Part shown: one piece after another, positions 22,462 through 33,188 of the stretch
How the letters are laid out: each line of letters opens with the position of its first letter
Position numbering within the stretch: position 1 is the stretch's first letter
From: Batillaria attramentaria
Taxonomy: Eukaryota; Mollusca; Gastropoda; Batillariidae
Length of the DNA: 64,000 nucleotides
Assembly: GCA_018292915.2 (NCBI GenBank)
Contig: JACVVK020000195.1
Location: forward strand, 917,501-981,500
Direction of reading: 5' to 3'
Program-made: the position numbers and the translations under genes
The notes under the pieces: model-generated
Told to the model about the DNA's origin: nothing
What the model saw: only the letters and a program-made list of their open reading frames with translations
Database searches by the model: none

Positions 22462-24099
22462 TTTCAAAGTGTATCTCTGTACATTGAACCTGTGTTGTGT
22501 TGTTTATGCCGTTTGCACGTGTTTGTCCTGCGAGTTGCCCCAGTACTTCAGTGATGGAGTACATTTACAGTCTATGCAAACAAATCATACAACACAGTGT
22601 AGAAGCTATGCCTACACCTACACTTCACATGCCCTTGCTGGTCAGTACAACTAGGAACGCCTTTCTTACCAAAGTAAGAGTCAAAGCCTCTGTTCACTGG
22701 CAGGTATTCAGACTTGTAGAATCCGAGATGCCATTTGCCGACCATGTGGGTGGCGTATCCCGCCTCTCGGAGTTTGTCTGCCAACGTTGGATCGTCGAGA
22801 GGCAGCCCGTTTGGTTGTGAAAAGCCGATTATCCCATGCTGCAGTCCTGTGTGGATCTTGCACAAAACAACAAAACAAACAAATAATTTATTTTCAGAAA
22901 TGCCGCAACATTCACAGGTTTGTAGGCCTGTATGAGAAATGCTCAAGGTGCGAAATGCATTTTTTTTAATTGACGTCCAAAGTTTTTTTGTGTTTTTTGC
23001 TCAGTCACATTCACAATCATGGGGGGGGGGGGGGGGGGGGGGGGGGGCGGTGTCGGTCCGGAGTAGTCCCAGGCAGGACCATGAATTACCAGCTGGGAAT
23101 TAACAAAAAGTTTCTGCACACTCACTGATTTGCCACTGAGCAAGCAGCGGCAAACAAATGCTGCAGATTTCTGTCAAATGATCACCATCTTACCATTACA
23201 CGTACATGTACAATATAATATCCTTGCAAGGTAACTTGCAAGCCAACTTGATAGCCAGGACCCGGTTTGCTGTTGGTGGTGTTGTTGGCTTTCGTCGTCC
23301 TGTCACAGTGTGTGTGTATCAGTATGTGCGTGTATGTGTGCCACACGGCATGTGCGAGTTTGTGTGTGCACTGGCGTGTGTGTGAGCATCAGTGAGTGGT
23401 GTTCAGCTAGGGGATCATACGAGCGAGAGGATTGTGAGTGTGTGTGTGTGTGTGTGTGTGAGTGTGTTACACAGCGTATTATTATAAGTTTCTTCCAATG
23501 TTTGTAATGCTTTTGTATACTTTGTATTGCGTTTTCAAGTAATAATGACATTTAGTAATAGTAACTTCACGGTACATGTACGTAAAATTATCTTTGTGAC
23601 GGCTAAACAATAAAGAATTGAATTAAATTGTACGATATAATATGCGTGAAGGGAAATGTGTGGATCAGGAAGAAATGACAAATATGAACAAAACTGACTC
23701 CGACTAAAATCAAATGACAGGGGAAAACAGGTGTAAAGACAATGGTTCGAAAGTTAGTGGATTACAAATCACACCCCCCCCCCCCCCCCCCATCCCCTTC
23801 CGGCTTCATCACCCTCCCCCTTCACATACCTGATACCTCCCTGACATCAGCTGACTGCGAGTGGGGGTACAGATGGGTTGTACGTAGTAGTTCTCTAAAC
23901 GCACGCCCTCTGCAGCCAGGCGATCTAGGTTTGGGGTTCGAATCCTCGAGCCGTGGTAACCGACGTCATGGTAACCGTAATCATCTGCCAGCACGAACAC
24001 TATGTTGGGTTGGGAGCTCGCAGCGCGCGCGTTCACTGCACCCAAGCAGAAAATGAACACCAGGAAATGGTCTGACGGAAAGCTCACAGGCTTTGCCAT
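13999..24099 (-). CDS. ARSB: Arylsulfatase B (N-acetylgalactosamine-4-sulfatase), 8 exons
   Basis: Exons 24099-23830, 22856-22670, 21781-21621, 21146-21035, 20334-20239, 18993-18750, 14944-14793 and 14273-13999 keep phase throughout and encode 498 aa (human ARSB 533). The start ATG at 24099 opens a hydrophobic signal peptide. Sulfatase hallmarks are present: metal-binding [10 protein letters not shown], the [12 protein letters not shown] signature whose Cys (about residue 77) becomes formylglycine, GKWHLGF (Lys and His about 131 and 133), SVHAPLEVP, and STDNGG followed by [14 protein letters not shown]. The enzyme removes 4-sulfate from GalNAc of dermatan and chondroitin sulfate in the lysosome. 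No frameshift or internal stop is seen. Intron 6 carries a full-length LINE, intron 5 a foldback element, and the intron 3 acceptor sits on a (TG)n tract. Invertebrates often have several ARSB-like genes, so exact orthology to ARSB is not established. Confidence 0.93.
15118..15185 (+). repeat. Fragment of GAATTTAGAAT-type dispersed repeat
   Basis: Resembles the 3' part of the repeat at 28859-29160 (GAATTTAGAAT...GTGG.CTGAA.ATT.CCAAAGCAGA). Confidence 0.5.
15341..18629 (-). mobile_element. Full-length RTE-like non-LTR retrotransposon
   Basis: The element is flanked by a 14-bp direct repeat, TTTCTCAGGGGGAA, at 15327-15340 and 18630-18643, which defines its ends. It has a 279-base 5' leader (18629-18351), one ORF, and essentially no 3' UTR: the stop codon is one base from the duplication. 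It lies in ARSB intron 6 in the same orientation as the gene. The perfect duplication and intact ORF point to a recent insertion. Confidence 0.93.
15342..18350 (-). CDS. Endonuclease-reverse transcriptase of RTE-like LINE
   Basis: An intact 1002-aa protein starting at ATG 18350. The N-terminal apurinic-type endonuclease (about residues 25-280) shows [22 protein letters not shown] and SDHHLL. The reverse transcriptase (about 490-760) shows [62 protein letters not shown] and the catalytic box [11 protein letters not shown] basic C-terminal region with [16 protein letters not shown] and GKRKRGRPR follows. It nicks target DNA and copies its own RNA at the nick (target-primed reverse transcription). 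No gag ORF or RNase H domain is seen, which fits the RTE group, although the precise clade needs a phylogeny. The complete catalytic motifs suggest an active or recently active element. Confidence 0.93.
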   Translation of the reverse strand: MTHCSESRKEAARQTPLLTPRTTTRVATWNIRTMYEVGRTIQVAREMKNYKIGVLGLSETRWLQAGQLRFSSGEQLLYSGHTEDGAPHTEGVALMLAPEAQRALIGWEPVNSRIITAKFITKKKDIKLNIIQCYAPTNDAEEEKKDDFYQQLQTVIDRGGAKDMTILMGDFNAKIGSDNTGYEDTMGTHGLGQMNENGERFADFCALNQLVIGGSIFPHKRIHKATWRSPDHVTENQIDHICISRKFRRSWRDVRVMRGADVPSDHHLLATTLRLWLKRHTNANNTRTRYNVGLLRNTDTQAAFRISLSNRFQPLQDLIEDSEMDIETRWEHSKKLWHDTCEEVLGKRKTQHKEWISADTIQKLEVRKEKKTALNTSRARRAKSKAQEEYTAADREVKRSTRKDKRDYIDNLASQAEEAARQGNLKDLYQVTKKLAGKFQQTDKPVKDKNGHPLTTTEEQLKRWAEHFRELLNRPIPETPPDIPPAETELPINCDKPSKAEIRKAIMTLRNGKAAGPDEIPAEAIKADIETAVNMLHSLFSKIWEKEEVPAQWKEGIVIKLPKKGDLRDCSNYRGIMLLSVPGKVLNRILLERMREAVDPMLRDQQAGFRRNRSCADQIASLRIIVEQSLEWNSPLYINFIDYEKAFDSVDREALWKLLRHYGVPGKIISLIQCTYQDMSCRIAHAGQLSESFEVKTGVRQGCLLSPFLFLLVIDWIMKTTTAGRKNGIQWTLWTQLDDLDFADDLALLSHSHSQMQDKTTCLEATSAGTGLKINRKKTELMKINTTANTPVTVGGEPIREVESFVYLGSVVDGQGGTDRDVTARIGKARAAMVMLKNVWASKVVSIRTKLRIFNSNVKSVLLYGCETWRTTKTMQQKIQTFLNTCLRRIFNIRWPEKIRNEELWERAGQEPVAKQILRRKWGWIGHTLRKPASSTTRQALTWNPQGKRKRGRPRNSWRRDTEAELCKQGTNWTGVARLAQNRVRWRRVVDGLCSMWSQGPK
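19208..20113. mobile_element. Foldback / MITE-like element with long inverted repeats
   Basis: The two ends are inverted copies over about 55 bases, sharing AGCTGATGT and GGCTGATGATGTGATATG and then TAAGTGC. Inside, 19250-19390 is repeated inverted at about 19498-19645, with shared blocks such as GTGGCTGTACTCA.GGGGACC and ACAGGGAGACCA. A third partial copy follows to about 19780. A further inverted pair, GGGCCCGC..GTAAAA, spans about 19770 to 20055. No transposase is present. It lies in ARSB intron 5 (between the exons at 20239 and 18993). Target duplication is not resolved. Confidence 0.75.
21149..21238. repeat. (CA)n tract abutting ARSB exon 4 acceptor
   Basis: On the transcript strand this is (TG)n ending in GCAG directly before exon 4 (acceptor AG at 21148-21147), so (TG)n occupies the place of a polypyrimidine tract. 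Confidence 0.97.
22160..22465. repeat. Compound CA / poly-C / CT microsatellite
   Basis: CA dinucleotides, a poly-C run at about 22204-22231, variable CA-rich units, then a (TC)n stretch. Lies in ARSB intron 2. Confidence 0.95.
23020..23047. repeat. Poly-G run in ARSB intron 1
   Basis: About 27 G in a row, broken only at its end by C. A (GT)n-rich stretch follows at about 23310-23465, and a poly-C run lies at 23774-23790. Confidence 0.95.
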
Positions 24100-24389
24100 T
24101 CCGCCCGTATCTCGCCGGCCTTCTAAGTTCTATCAGTAGTTTTGATCTCTGAAGTTCACACGTCTCTCATTCGGCATAGAAAAGCACAGCCACTGCAACT
24201 GAATTACAGGACTGAAATCCCTTCAATGTATGTAAGCAGGTGTCAGCAAGCGAAAAACCATCACAGGAAAGCGACCCACAGCTCTAACAGTAAGTTTTGC
24301 ACGCCGGCAACTTCGCCAGTCCGCTTTTTGTTTACACGCAAGACCGCCCTCGTGTGGGCGTGTTCACGACGTTGCCGAACGTTCATTGT

Positions 24390-24582
24390 GACTTAGTAGG
24401 ATTTCGTACGGAGGACTTCGTTGAGCAGCGTAACCCATTTACATGTAAATTAGGCTCATACGGCAGAGGCCGCGAGCTGCTAACGCGCTGCGATTAGCTA
24501 ATGGTACCCGTAACGTGCCTAATTTACATGCAAGTGGGTTACGCTGCTCAGCGAAGTTCTCCGTACGAAGCCCTACTAAGTC
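24390..24582. mobile_element. Small foldback element upstream of ARSB
   Basis: Arms 24390-24454 and 24518-24582 (65 bases each) are inverted copies with few mismatches, sharing GACTTAGTAGG, CTTCGTACGGAG and GAGCAGCGTAACCCA. The spacer is 63 bases. It lies about 290 bases upstream of the ARSB start codon. No coding capacity; no target duplication identified. Confidence 0.8.
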
Positions 24583-24813
24583 TCGGCAAGCCCGGCACAG
24601 CGCGGAGTTCGCTTGAGCGATCGGTTCTCTCTCGCTCTTGTGAACGCGGCCCTGCAAGTCAGTCAGTCACATGCTAGTCACCTGTCACGTGAACCCGTCT
24701 CAGTCACAGTGTGTGATCAATGGAGTGCGTCTGGGCAAGGTCGGTACGATTGTGTACCACAGAGATAAATGTACACAATCAGCAGTCTTTGTTGTGTACA
24801 GACAGAGCAATGG

Positions 24814-25073
24814 CAGGGGCGGATTTAGGGGGGAGGGGGGGTCCTGGGGTTCCGGACCGGCCGCCCCCCCCCCCCCCCGAAAAAAAAAAATCACACGGCC
24901 CCCTTGTACATCAAAGTGATTTTTTTCCCGAGTCATATTTGAGTCTTAAAGGGTGATCTTTCCCACTGACCTGGCCGTCACTGATTCCCCCCCCCCCCCC
25001 CTTTCGAAAAAAAACTTGAAAATTCAGGACCCCCCCCCCCCCCCTTCAACGCTAACTGACCAGTCCGCCCCTG
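24814..25073. mobile_element. Possible hAT-type MITE
   Basis: The ends CAGGGGCGGA and TCCGCCCCTG are inverted and resemble hAT-superfamily termini. The 260-base interior is dominated by poly-C/poly-G runs. An exact 8-bp target duplication is not visible: AATGG appears on both sides but out of register. Confidence 0.5.
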
Positions 25074-25308
25074 AATGGATATGTGCGTATGTATGAGCCG
25101 CAACTGCCAGTGAGTTTGCGGATTTTCTTTTTAAGTATTGATCGCTTGCCGGCACGTGCAGGCCTGCTTTCACTGAGTCACAGCAAAGATCACACACAGA
25201 TTGGTCACTCACTGACTCGAGTCAACAGAGCCACGATGACCAATCCCCAGTTCACGTGCCGCCGCGGTTTTCGAGTCAGTGTTTCTGCTCAAAAAGAAAA
25301 AGAAGCCG

Positions 25309-25782
25309 GTCCCCCGTAGTGTAGTGGTTAGCACTTCGGACTATGGACCGGGAGACCCGGGTTCGAGTACCAGCCGAGACAAGCGGGATTTTTCCTACCT
25401 AGGTCGGCTCCTACCCAGAGCGGGTGTGCTACGGGCCCAATGGGGAGGCTGTTGCCACACAGCCGAGCTTCACCCACTTCACGGGTGCGACTTTGGGGGT
25501 ACTTCCCTTGGTATGACACGTCTTATGATGTGGATGATTACACGGCCGGGCCCGGGCCTGGTTAATGCCGGGATATTTATGACAGGAAGCGTGTAATGCG
25601 GCCCGCAGTCCCAAACCACACGGACCTCCATAGCATCACCTTACCATCATCCTCATCTCCATCATCATGCATAATAAAAATTGCCCCAACTTCCGAGCCC
25701 TCCGTGGATTCCACTCATTACCGGGGAGGAACACCACTGGAGCCGGCAAAGAGTTGGGGCAGCGAAAAAAAAAAAAAAAAAA
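25309..25782 (+). mobile_element. tRNA-derived SINE (family A), full length
   Basis: Second long copy of the family at 8095-8596, with the same tRNA-like head (GTAGTGTAGTGGTTAGCAC and GGGTTCGAGTACC, the B box mutated at one base), body and terminal A run. It ends in A/GAA repeats. Confidence 0.87.
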
Positions 25783-26040
25783 GAAGAAGAAGAAGAAGAA
25801 CTTCTTCAACTTCACAACTGCCCGAATCTCTATTTTCTCAGCAGCAGTTGAAGTATATATTTGCAATGGAACCGCAAAAAAGCACCCACGCTGTGGAAAA
25901 AAACTTTATTTTCTCACCAGAACTTAAGAAGAGTATAACTTCACAAGCGCATTTCATCCAATGCGCTTGATCAGAATAGGACACAATCAAGGACTACTCT
26001 ACCCACTGGGTAGAGTAGTCGGACACAATATAACTTCTGA

Positions 26041-26160
26041 AACTATTCAATTCAATTCAATTCAATTCAAAATACTTTATTGTCTGTTTAAGAGAGAATC
26101 TATAAACAGAAAACCTTCTTTGGACTCACACTTGATGCTCTGTCACAGATAAGATAAAAT
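26041..26160. repeat. (AATTC)n-ended retroposon tail
   Basis: ATTCAATTCAATTCAATTCA followed by ACTTTATTGTCTGT, the reverse of a 3' end ACAATAAAGT..(TTGAA)n. Related ends lie at 59038-59095 and, more diverged, at about 23605-23630. Confidence 0.65.
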
Positions 26161-26557
26161 ACAGTATAAATACAATATGTTGTTCTACTGACGTACATAC
26201 TGAGAAGCGCACCGCGTACTGAGCAGACGACTATATGGTCGCGAACAGAAGACCAACTAGACAGCGCTGATCAGTTGGTGGATATTTGTAGCGTCTTTTC
26301 GTTTGTCGGCAGTAGTTGCCATTATGACCGAGATACTGAGCACGCATATCTAGCCCAAGGTACCCTGGTCGGATGCATTGAACTTGAACTCCGGCGTTTC
26401 AAGCGGAACGCAACAAGCACACAATTATCACTTAGTTTCCTTAGAATTACACTGATACAATACATAAATCGACATACAATCTTTGTAAACTGTTGGGATC
26501 AAAACTGATCCAAAAATAGGTTGCCCTCGTCAGTTCTAGCAAATTTCCAGCTTCTGA

Positions 26558-26561
<4 letters not shown>

Positions 26562-26623
<62 letters not shown>

Positions 26624-26700
26624 GCTGTTGTTCATTAGAATGCCAGAGGTGTCATGTGTGGTTGCGCTCTCCTATAGATAGATAGATAGATAGATATACT
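26562..26700. repeat. (TG)n and (GATA)n microsatellites
   Basis: (TG)n at about 26562-26621, then a short (GATA)n at about 26676-26697. Confidence 0.95.
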
Positions 26701-26783
26701 GACTTTAGAAAACGAAGAAAGTCATGCTGGCTCCGCACATCCACGAAAGAGTTTAAAAATGGAAAAATCCACATAGAATGATT

Positions 26784-26962
26784 AAAAAAGAAACTCCTTA
26801 GAACCGGTGATCAACAATTACTGATTCTTGAAAAACAGAACAAAGTATGCAACCCAAATTTTCGGGCCCTCAGCGCTTCATCAGGGGAAAATTTGGGTTG
26901 CATACTTTGTTTCGTTTTTCAAGAATAATAGTTGATCACCGGTTATAAGGAGTTTCTTTTTT
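26784..26962. repeat. Long near-perfect hairpin
   Basis: Arms of about 75 bases (AAAGAAACTCCTT...GGTGATCAAC...GCAACCCAAATTTT and their complement) enclose a loop whose minus strand reads CCTGATGAAGCGCTGAGGGC then CCGAAA. The loop motif resembles that at 13505 and 34310. Confidence 0.85.
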
Positions 26963-27080
26963 AACCATTTTCTTGGGTTCAGTGTTTGTTGTTTGTATTT
27001 AATTCAGTGTATCCTCCATACCCCAAAGGGGAAAAAAATGGAAAACAAAATCTTGAAATCGTGAATCTAGGATGCAATCA

Positions 27081-27536
<456 letters not shown>

Positions 27537-28237
27537 GCCTTTACATGGCTACCTTTTTATTCACCATTACCATCATCTGCCACCCCGGCTCACCTTCTTA
27601 TTCGCTTACGTAAGAATCCTGCTTCTTATCAGTATACATTTCAACGTGCTCATTTCTAATTCCATCTTTGCTGAACCTGCTTATGTTTTGAACAGTTTCG
27701 CTCGTGAGTGCGTCCGGGCCTGCACGCTCGATATACTTAATCTTAATGATTTGTACAGCTCTTAGTGCGATAGGGTGTCGTTTACACTTGCGCAAGAGGA
27801 CGAACATTTAAATTCTACGACCGTTGTTACACGCCTGTAGCCGCGCTCAGTCAGTGTGGTCAGTCGCCGCGTGATCGAGTACGCATCCGCTGGCACAGTG
27901 CCAGTATTACAGGCACTGTCACTATCCAGGTGTCTAAGTGGTGTGACGATAGACACCAAATTTGAAATGCGCGCACCGGGTACGTCGCATAGCAACCAAA
28001 ACTATACAACAGTGACCATATCAGGCATACTAAGTACAGAAACTCCATGCGGTTCACAAACTGACATCGCTGCTGCTCCTGATCTGGCACACGTGACTGA
28101 ATAAACTGATATTGCATCAACGCACGGTAATTCAATCCAATTTATTCGCCCATAGCGGAAATTCCTCTCTAACGGAACGTTGGCAGTAATGTTCGCAATG
28201 TTGTATCTTTCAGTATCTCTTCAATGAAGTTCACACA

Positions 28238-28435
28238 TACAGTTAGTTATCATAGTTTAGGGCTTAACGCCGCGCAAGCAACAAGGACTATTTCGCGGCT
28301 AAACCAAGTCCCGTTCTGACAGTTGTTTTTTTTTTAAAGTCCGGCTTAAATCATGATGTAAATATATAATAAGAATGTGTGTAGCTTAAAGGAGAACCAA
28401 TGAAAGACTAATTCCTTACTAAAGCCTAAGGGTTA
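28238..28435 (-). mobile_element. 5'-truncated LINE 3' end with (TTAG)n tail
   Basis: Shares TTTAGGGCTTAACGCCGCGC, AGCAACAA and TTTCGCGGCT with the 3' end of the LINE at 37773, followed by the same AT-rich 3' UTR including GATGTAAATA. The tail lies on the low-coordinate side, as in that LINE. Confidence 0.7.
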
Positions 28436-28858
28436 GAGAGTGAAACTATATCACAGATTGTATTGCACAAATGGTTCACACATATATAACGAACTACCTT
28501 TACTGACGTGCATACTGACCTTTTCGGTAAAACCCGGGAGCGTTTTCCTTGAAGACTCTTGATTTCACCTCAGTCGATGTCTGGTTGTCCTTGACCTGTT
28601 TCATCTTGCTGAAGTTGCAAGCATCGGCGACGGCTTCACACGGTTGTCTGCCCCTGTTGTATCCCAGGAACTTGTCCAGCTTCTCTATCTGACCAACTGG
28701 GTCCTGTGACACGGATGAATCCGTATGAGTTTGTTGCAAAGTTCACAGTCGGCCAGTCAGCACTTTGTCCGTGCCAGACCTCCAGCATGACAGCAGAATA
28801 TCTGCTGCTGGCATGCACGCTACATGAAGACCTTATGCGACAGTTCTAGTCAGTCGTT

Positions 28859-29160
28859 GATAATAATAATAATCAGTATTGTATAGGCGCTTTACCCAAT
28901 TTCATGAATCGGCTCAAAGCGCCGCGAACTGAACCAAACACGCACGCTCACGTGAATCACACGCATTCTCTAACACACAGAACATGAACACATTACAATC
29001 ACGTGGTGCAAAGAGTCAGCTCAGCTATTTAAATTTCGGAATTTAGAATTGCATTTACTTTCCAAATCTGGTGGGCTGAACATTTCCAAAGCAGAGGGGG
29101 AGGAAGCCCGAGTACCCGGAGAGAACCCCCGTCGATCGGCCCGAATAAACGGTGCCACAT
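28859..29160 (+). mobile_element. Dispersed repeat with (TAA)n end
   Basis: GATAATAATAATAATCAGTA, GGCGCTTTACCCAATTTCAT, CACGTGAATCAC, GGAATTTAGAATTGCATTTA and CCCGGAGAGAACCCCCG-type blocks. An inverted copy lies at 34803-35092 and a fragment at 15118. Confidence 0.7.
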
Positions 29161-29344
29161 AGGAGAAGGAAATTTTTTTTTTATAAAAACAAAGAGAAAT
29201 AATGCAGTCGTTAATGAAAAAGAAAAGAAAAGAAAATGAACCTATGAAGAAGGGACGCTCAGCCCAGTTTAATTTTTTTTCTTTTTTGGCTTGGTGCGGA
29301 CCTGCATGCAACTGAGGTTCAAAAAAAAAAAAAAAAGAAAAAAA

Positions 29345-29465
29345 AGGAAAAATTCTTTACCCCGAGTGGGACTCGAACCCTTGACCTCTCGCATTGGTGA
29401 CAAGTCTCTTAACCACTAGACCACCGACCACATTAGCTGGGCCTTGAATCTCTTTGGCAGCCTGG
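29345..29465 (-). mobile_element. tRNA-like SINE head fragment
   Basis: The minus strand reads GGTCTAGTGGTTAAGAG (box A) and GGTTCGAGTCCCAC (box B) in tRNA-like spacing. It lies beside A-rich and T-rich tracts, which fits a SINE remnant better than a tRNA gene: no matching acceptor stem was found. Confidence 0.5.
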
Positions 29466-30044
29466 AGGACCTACAGCACACGGCAGCGGCTTTCGCACAA
29501 AGAGCCGGTGTTACTATCTGAGTGATCAAGGACAAGGAAAATATGATGTCAGTTCGGTTATTTGTTTGGGGGGGGGGGGGGGGGTTGTAACAACGTTTGC
29601 AATACCAAATCAGTACGGCGCGACAAATAAATAAAAGAACACATCAACATGCAGATCTGATACAAGTCACCCTCCTGCTACATCTGAACGCTGCAGAAGG
29701 CGTAAGTTCTGTACTAGCACACCAACAGGTTACCTTCTTCATGTCTTCATACACAGAGGTAAGGATGTGGACTTCCGTCTGGGACTGAATAGCTCTCTCC
29801 CAGTCCAGCACATAGTCAAACCAGTCACCGTACCAGCCTGTGTACAGAAGAGCGGGAGACATTTGCAGCTCAGTTTAACTCATTCGTGACGGGAAGCTTC
29901 GATCAAAGGTTGAGCCATGCATCGTCCACATAACTTTCGTCATCAAAACGGAATTGTTATTCCATTTTTCATTTACAAACTTTCAAGTGCGTGTCAGTGT
30001 CTTCGACGAAGCTTGCTAGAGAGGTTTGATGACATGTTATCAGT

Positions 30045-30232
30045 GTACTGCAGCTTTTTTTTTTTTTTTTTTTTTTACTACTTTATTGTTCCTTTCGGGA
30101 AATTCGGGCTGCTTCCCCCGGGGAAAGCGCGTCGCCGCTTACAATTTTGCTGGGGGAGGAAAGCCGGATAACCCGGAGAGAAACCCCCGATGAGCAGCCC
30201 GGCAGCCAGGAAAAACCGGTATCACATAATTA
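30045..30232 (+). mobile_element. SINE family C copy
   Basis: T run, then ACTACTTTATT, CTTTCGGGAAATTCGGGCTG, CTTCCCCCGGGG and GCGCGTCGCCG, then GGGGGAGGAAAGCCGGATAA and CCCGGAGAGAAACCCCCG. Related copies at 45231, 49250 and 61540. Confidence 0.7.
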
Positions 30233-30684
30233 ATACTTTCTTTGAAATATCACTTGATCTTGAGTCTCAGTTGATATCGCCATTACCTACGTAACCCAGC
30301 CTGTTCTGATCGAACAACGCATAGCAGTGTAAAACAGACAAAAAGAAGACACAGTGAAGTGTCTCCGTACATGTATTATATTGATGCACTACATGTACAT
30401 GTAGACGCCCAGTATGACTTGGAAGTGGCTCACTCACAGCCAAACGTCATCACCAAAGAGAAGAACTGGTCCCAAGTCCCATGGTAACCTACCCGGCCCT
30501 TGGCACCGTGCTGGTGGTTGTACATGGACACCAAGGTGTCCTTGGGATTCCGCATCAGGTAGACGACCTTCACCTTCTTCTCCCATACCTGGTCAGTGAC
30601 GAGAATCAAGAGCTTGACCACTTAACGTGAAATAAGCCGACCCGGGGGGGGGGGGGGGGTGAGGGGGGGGGGGGCAGTTCGCCG

Positions 30685-31345
30685 CAAACTGAACATAGTC
30701 AAGTTAATTTCACTTCAGACAGAGTGTGTGAGTGGGTGTTTGGGAGTCAGTTTAACGTTATGTCACATAAGGTGTGTCGGTGGGTGGGTGGGGAGTTTAA
30801 CGTCACTTCAGACAGGGTGTGTGGGTGGGTGTTTGGGAGTTTGTCACTTCAGACAGGATGTGTGGGTGGGTGTTTGGGAGTTTCACGTTATTTCACACAG
30901 GGTGTGTGGGTGGGTGTTTGGGAGTGTAACGTCATTTTACACAGGGTGTGTCGGTAGATGTTTGGGAGTTTAATGTCACGTCAGACAGGGTGTGTGGGTG
31001 TTTGGAGTTTAACGTCATTTCACACAGGGTGTGTGGGTGGGTGTTGGGAGTGTAACGTCATTTTACACAGGGTGTGTCGGTGGGTGTTTGGGAATTTAAC
31101 GTCACTTCAGACAGGGTGTGTGGGTGGGTGTTTGGGAGTTAACGTCATTTCACACAGCCGGGGTGTGTGGGTGGGTGTTTGGGAGTTGTAACGTCATTTT
31201 ACACAGGGTGTGTCGGTGGGTGGGTGGTGAGTTCAACGTCATTTAATTCAGGACAGGGTGTGTGGGTGGGTGTTTGGGAGTTTAACGTTATTTCACACAG
31301 GGTGTGTGTGTGGGTGTTTGTGAGTTTAACGTCACTTCAGACAGC
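30685..31345. repeat. ~47-bp minisatellite, SINE-tail-like, A-B-C higher order
   Basis: About 14-15 units built as GGGTGTTTGGGAGTTTAACG followed by a short variable end. The ends fall into three types: CACTTCAGACAGG (A), TATTTCACACAGG (B) and CATTTTACACAGG (C). The order A-B-C recurs three times across about 30800-31210. The core GGGTGGGTGTTTGGGAGTTT and AACGTC matches the 3' end of SINE family B read on the minus strand. Lies in intron 2 of sulfotransferase copy 1. Confidence 0.85.
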
Positions 31346-31587
31346 GACTGAGTACGATGAACGTGGTAAAGTTTGTGTGTGGGACTTTAACTGATGTGAA
31401 AGTACCGCTTTTATTTGTGCGGGCTTTACAATATACAGAAAAACAACAAACAACAAACAGACAGCAACTTGACACGAACAATAAACCCTTACACCCAACC
31501 ATCTTCCCCAAGAAATCAATAAAAATCAATCAAACAAACAAACAAGCAACCCCCCCCCCCACCCCCACACACATAACACACACAAGA

Positions 31588-31645
31588 AGTTAGTTATTTA
31601 GGGCCTTTACGCCGCGCAAGCAACAGAGACTATTTCGCGGCTGCA
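31588..31645 (-). mobile_element. LINE 3' tail fragment with TTAG end
   Basis: AGTTAGTTATTTAGGGC, TTTACGCCGCGCAAGC and ACTATTTCGCGGCT match the 3' end of the 37773 LINE. Only about 55 bases are present. Confidence 0.65.
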
Positions 31646-33132
31646 CACACAGAAGACCCTAAAACACTGGAGGACTGGAAATCTTATCATTGCAAACAAA
31701 CCACATCCTGTTGAAACCGGCGCAGCAGCACTGAGAAAACTCGAGAACTGAAAGACTCTCCCAACAAACTATACAACCGCCGTTAGCACTGATCCGGTTC
31801 CTCACATTTCCATGGCAACAAGACGAATAATTATGACTATGACACCATGCGTCCCCCGAAAACAACAACAACAACAACAAGACTTCTAAGATTAAGCGAA
31901 CAAGTACCTGTCGGGGAAGATGGTGTGAAACTTGAGATGCGTGTAGTACACCCTTGGCTCGGAGCCGGGCGGGTTACTTCCCTTTTTCTTGGGGTGTCAT
32001 GTCAATGAAGTCGTTGTTTTCTGACCTTGACCTGTAGTCGGGCGTCCCGCTGATCAACATGTGGAGAATATCATAGTGCCAATGGGTTCCTGTCCACATG
32101 AATGAAGTGTTGTACGTAGTTTGACAAGTTATTCTTGCGATTTCAGTTGTTGCTTTCTTCTGCTGGATTTGGTCGGCGTCACTGAGACTTCGACGGACAT
32201 AGCATTACACATGAAACCGTGAATTAGTCTGTGTTGCTTCCTAAGTAACGCTTAGCGGCAGCAGGCTTTTCACTGCTTCGTCCTCCAGCCCTGCGGCGCC
32301 GTGAGCATTTCAGCAGAGATGGATATGTGTGGAGGCGAAGTCTACCAGACACACACACACACACACGCACACACACACCTGTCACTGAGTGACGGGCAAC
32401 ATACTACGCACGAATCTCGCTGAAAATCAAGCTGGTTCAGTCCTTCGGTTGGCTAGTGGATGATAGAGAACCCAGTCTTAATATGATAAGACTGAGTTCT
32501 CTATCATCCACTGGCTAGCCAAGGAACCAGCTACAGCTGGCAAAGACGCAGATTAGCTGGCATCAGACCCTCGTCAAAGACCTTGGGTTTTACGACCTTT
32601 ACCGGCCCTCATTCTGCATATTGTCTAATGTCTGTTTACCAGTTTTAGGAAATCCGGCGATGATGACGTCATCCGGCTTGAGCTCGAGGTCCTTGATGTT
32701 GTCTCGATGTTTCCGGAAGTCGGGTATCCCGGGGAATGCCGGGATGAGTATGTCGCCACAGTGGCCAAAGGAGATGTCATTGCCAAACTTATCCTTGAGT
32801 TCCACGAATGGGACGCCATTGTAGCTGGAAGGCAGTGAAAACCTCGACTTGAACTGTGGCACTGAGTTTTCTCCCTTTTCCGATCGCTACGTAGACCTAG
32901 ATATCTACCGCAACTGAACGCGCCTTAGGCCTCCAGGGTGTGCATGTGTGTGTGTGTGTGTGTGTTGTGTGGAGGGGGGGGGGGGGCGAACGGGAGTTAA
33001 TACAATGCTGGTGGTAGCCGCTGCCTTCTCACAATCAAATCTAGAAAGGTACATGCATCTATATGTCACCACAATCACATCTCTCACCAAAAATAGTACG
33101 CTATTTTTGCTCTCACCCCAACCAACAACAAC

Positions 33133-33135
<3 letters not shown>

Positions 33136-33188
<53 letters not shown>

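Noticed and set aside
26784..26962. Functional hammerhead ribozyme
   Set aside because: The core-like bases sit in a hairpin loop with no identifiable cleavage strand or stem I, so it is kept only as a motif observation.
30685..31345. CRISPR-like array
   Set aside because: The units are contiguous with no unique spacers, the variable ends fall in three recurring types, and the context is a eukaryotic intron.
31908..32089. Programmed frameshift or stop recoding in sulfotransferase copy 1 exon 2
   Set aside because: The paralogue lacks the extra base and needs no recoding, and other lesions occur in the same gene, so decay or sequence error is simpler.
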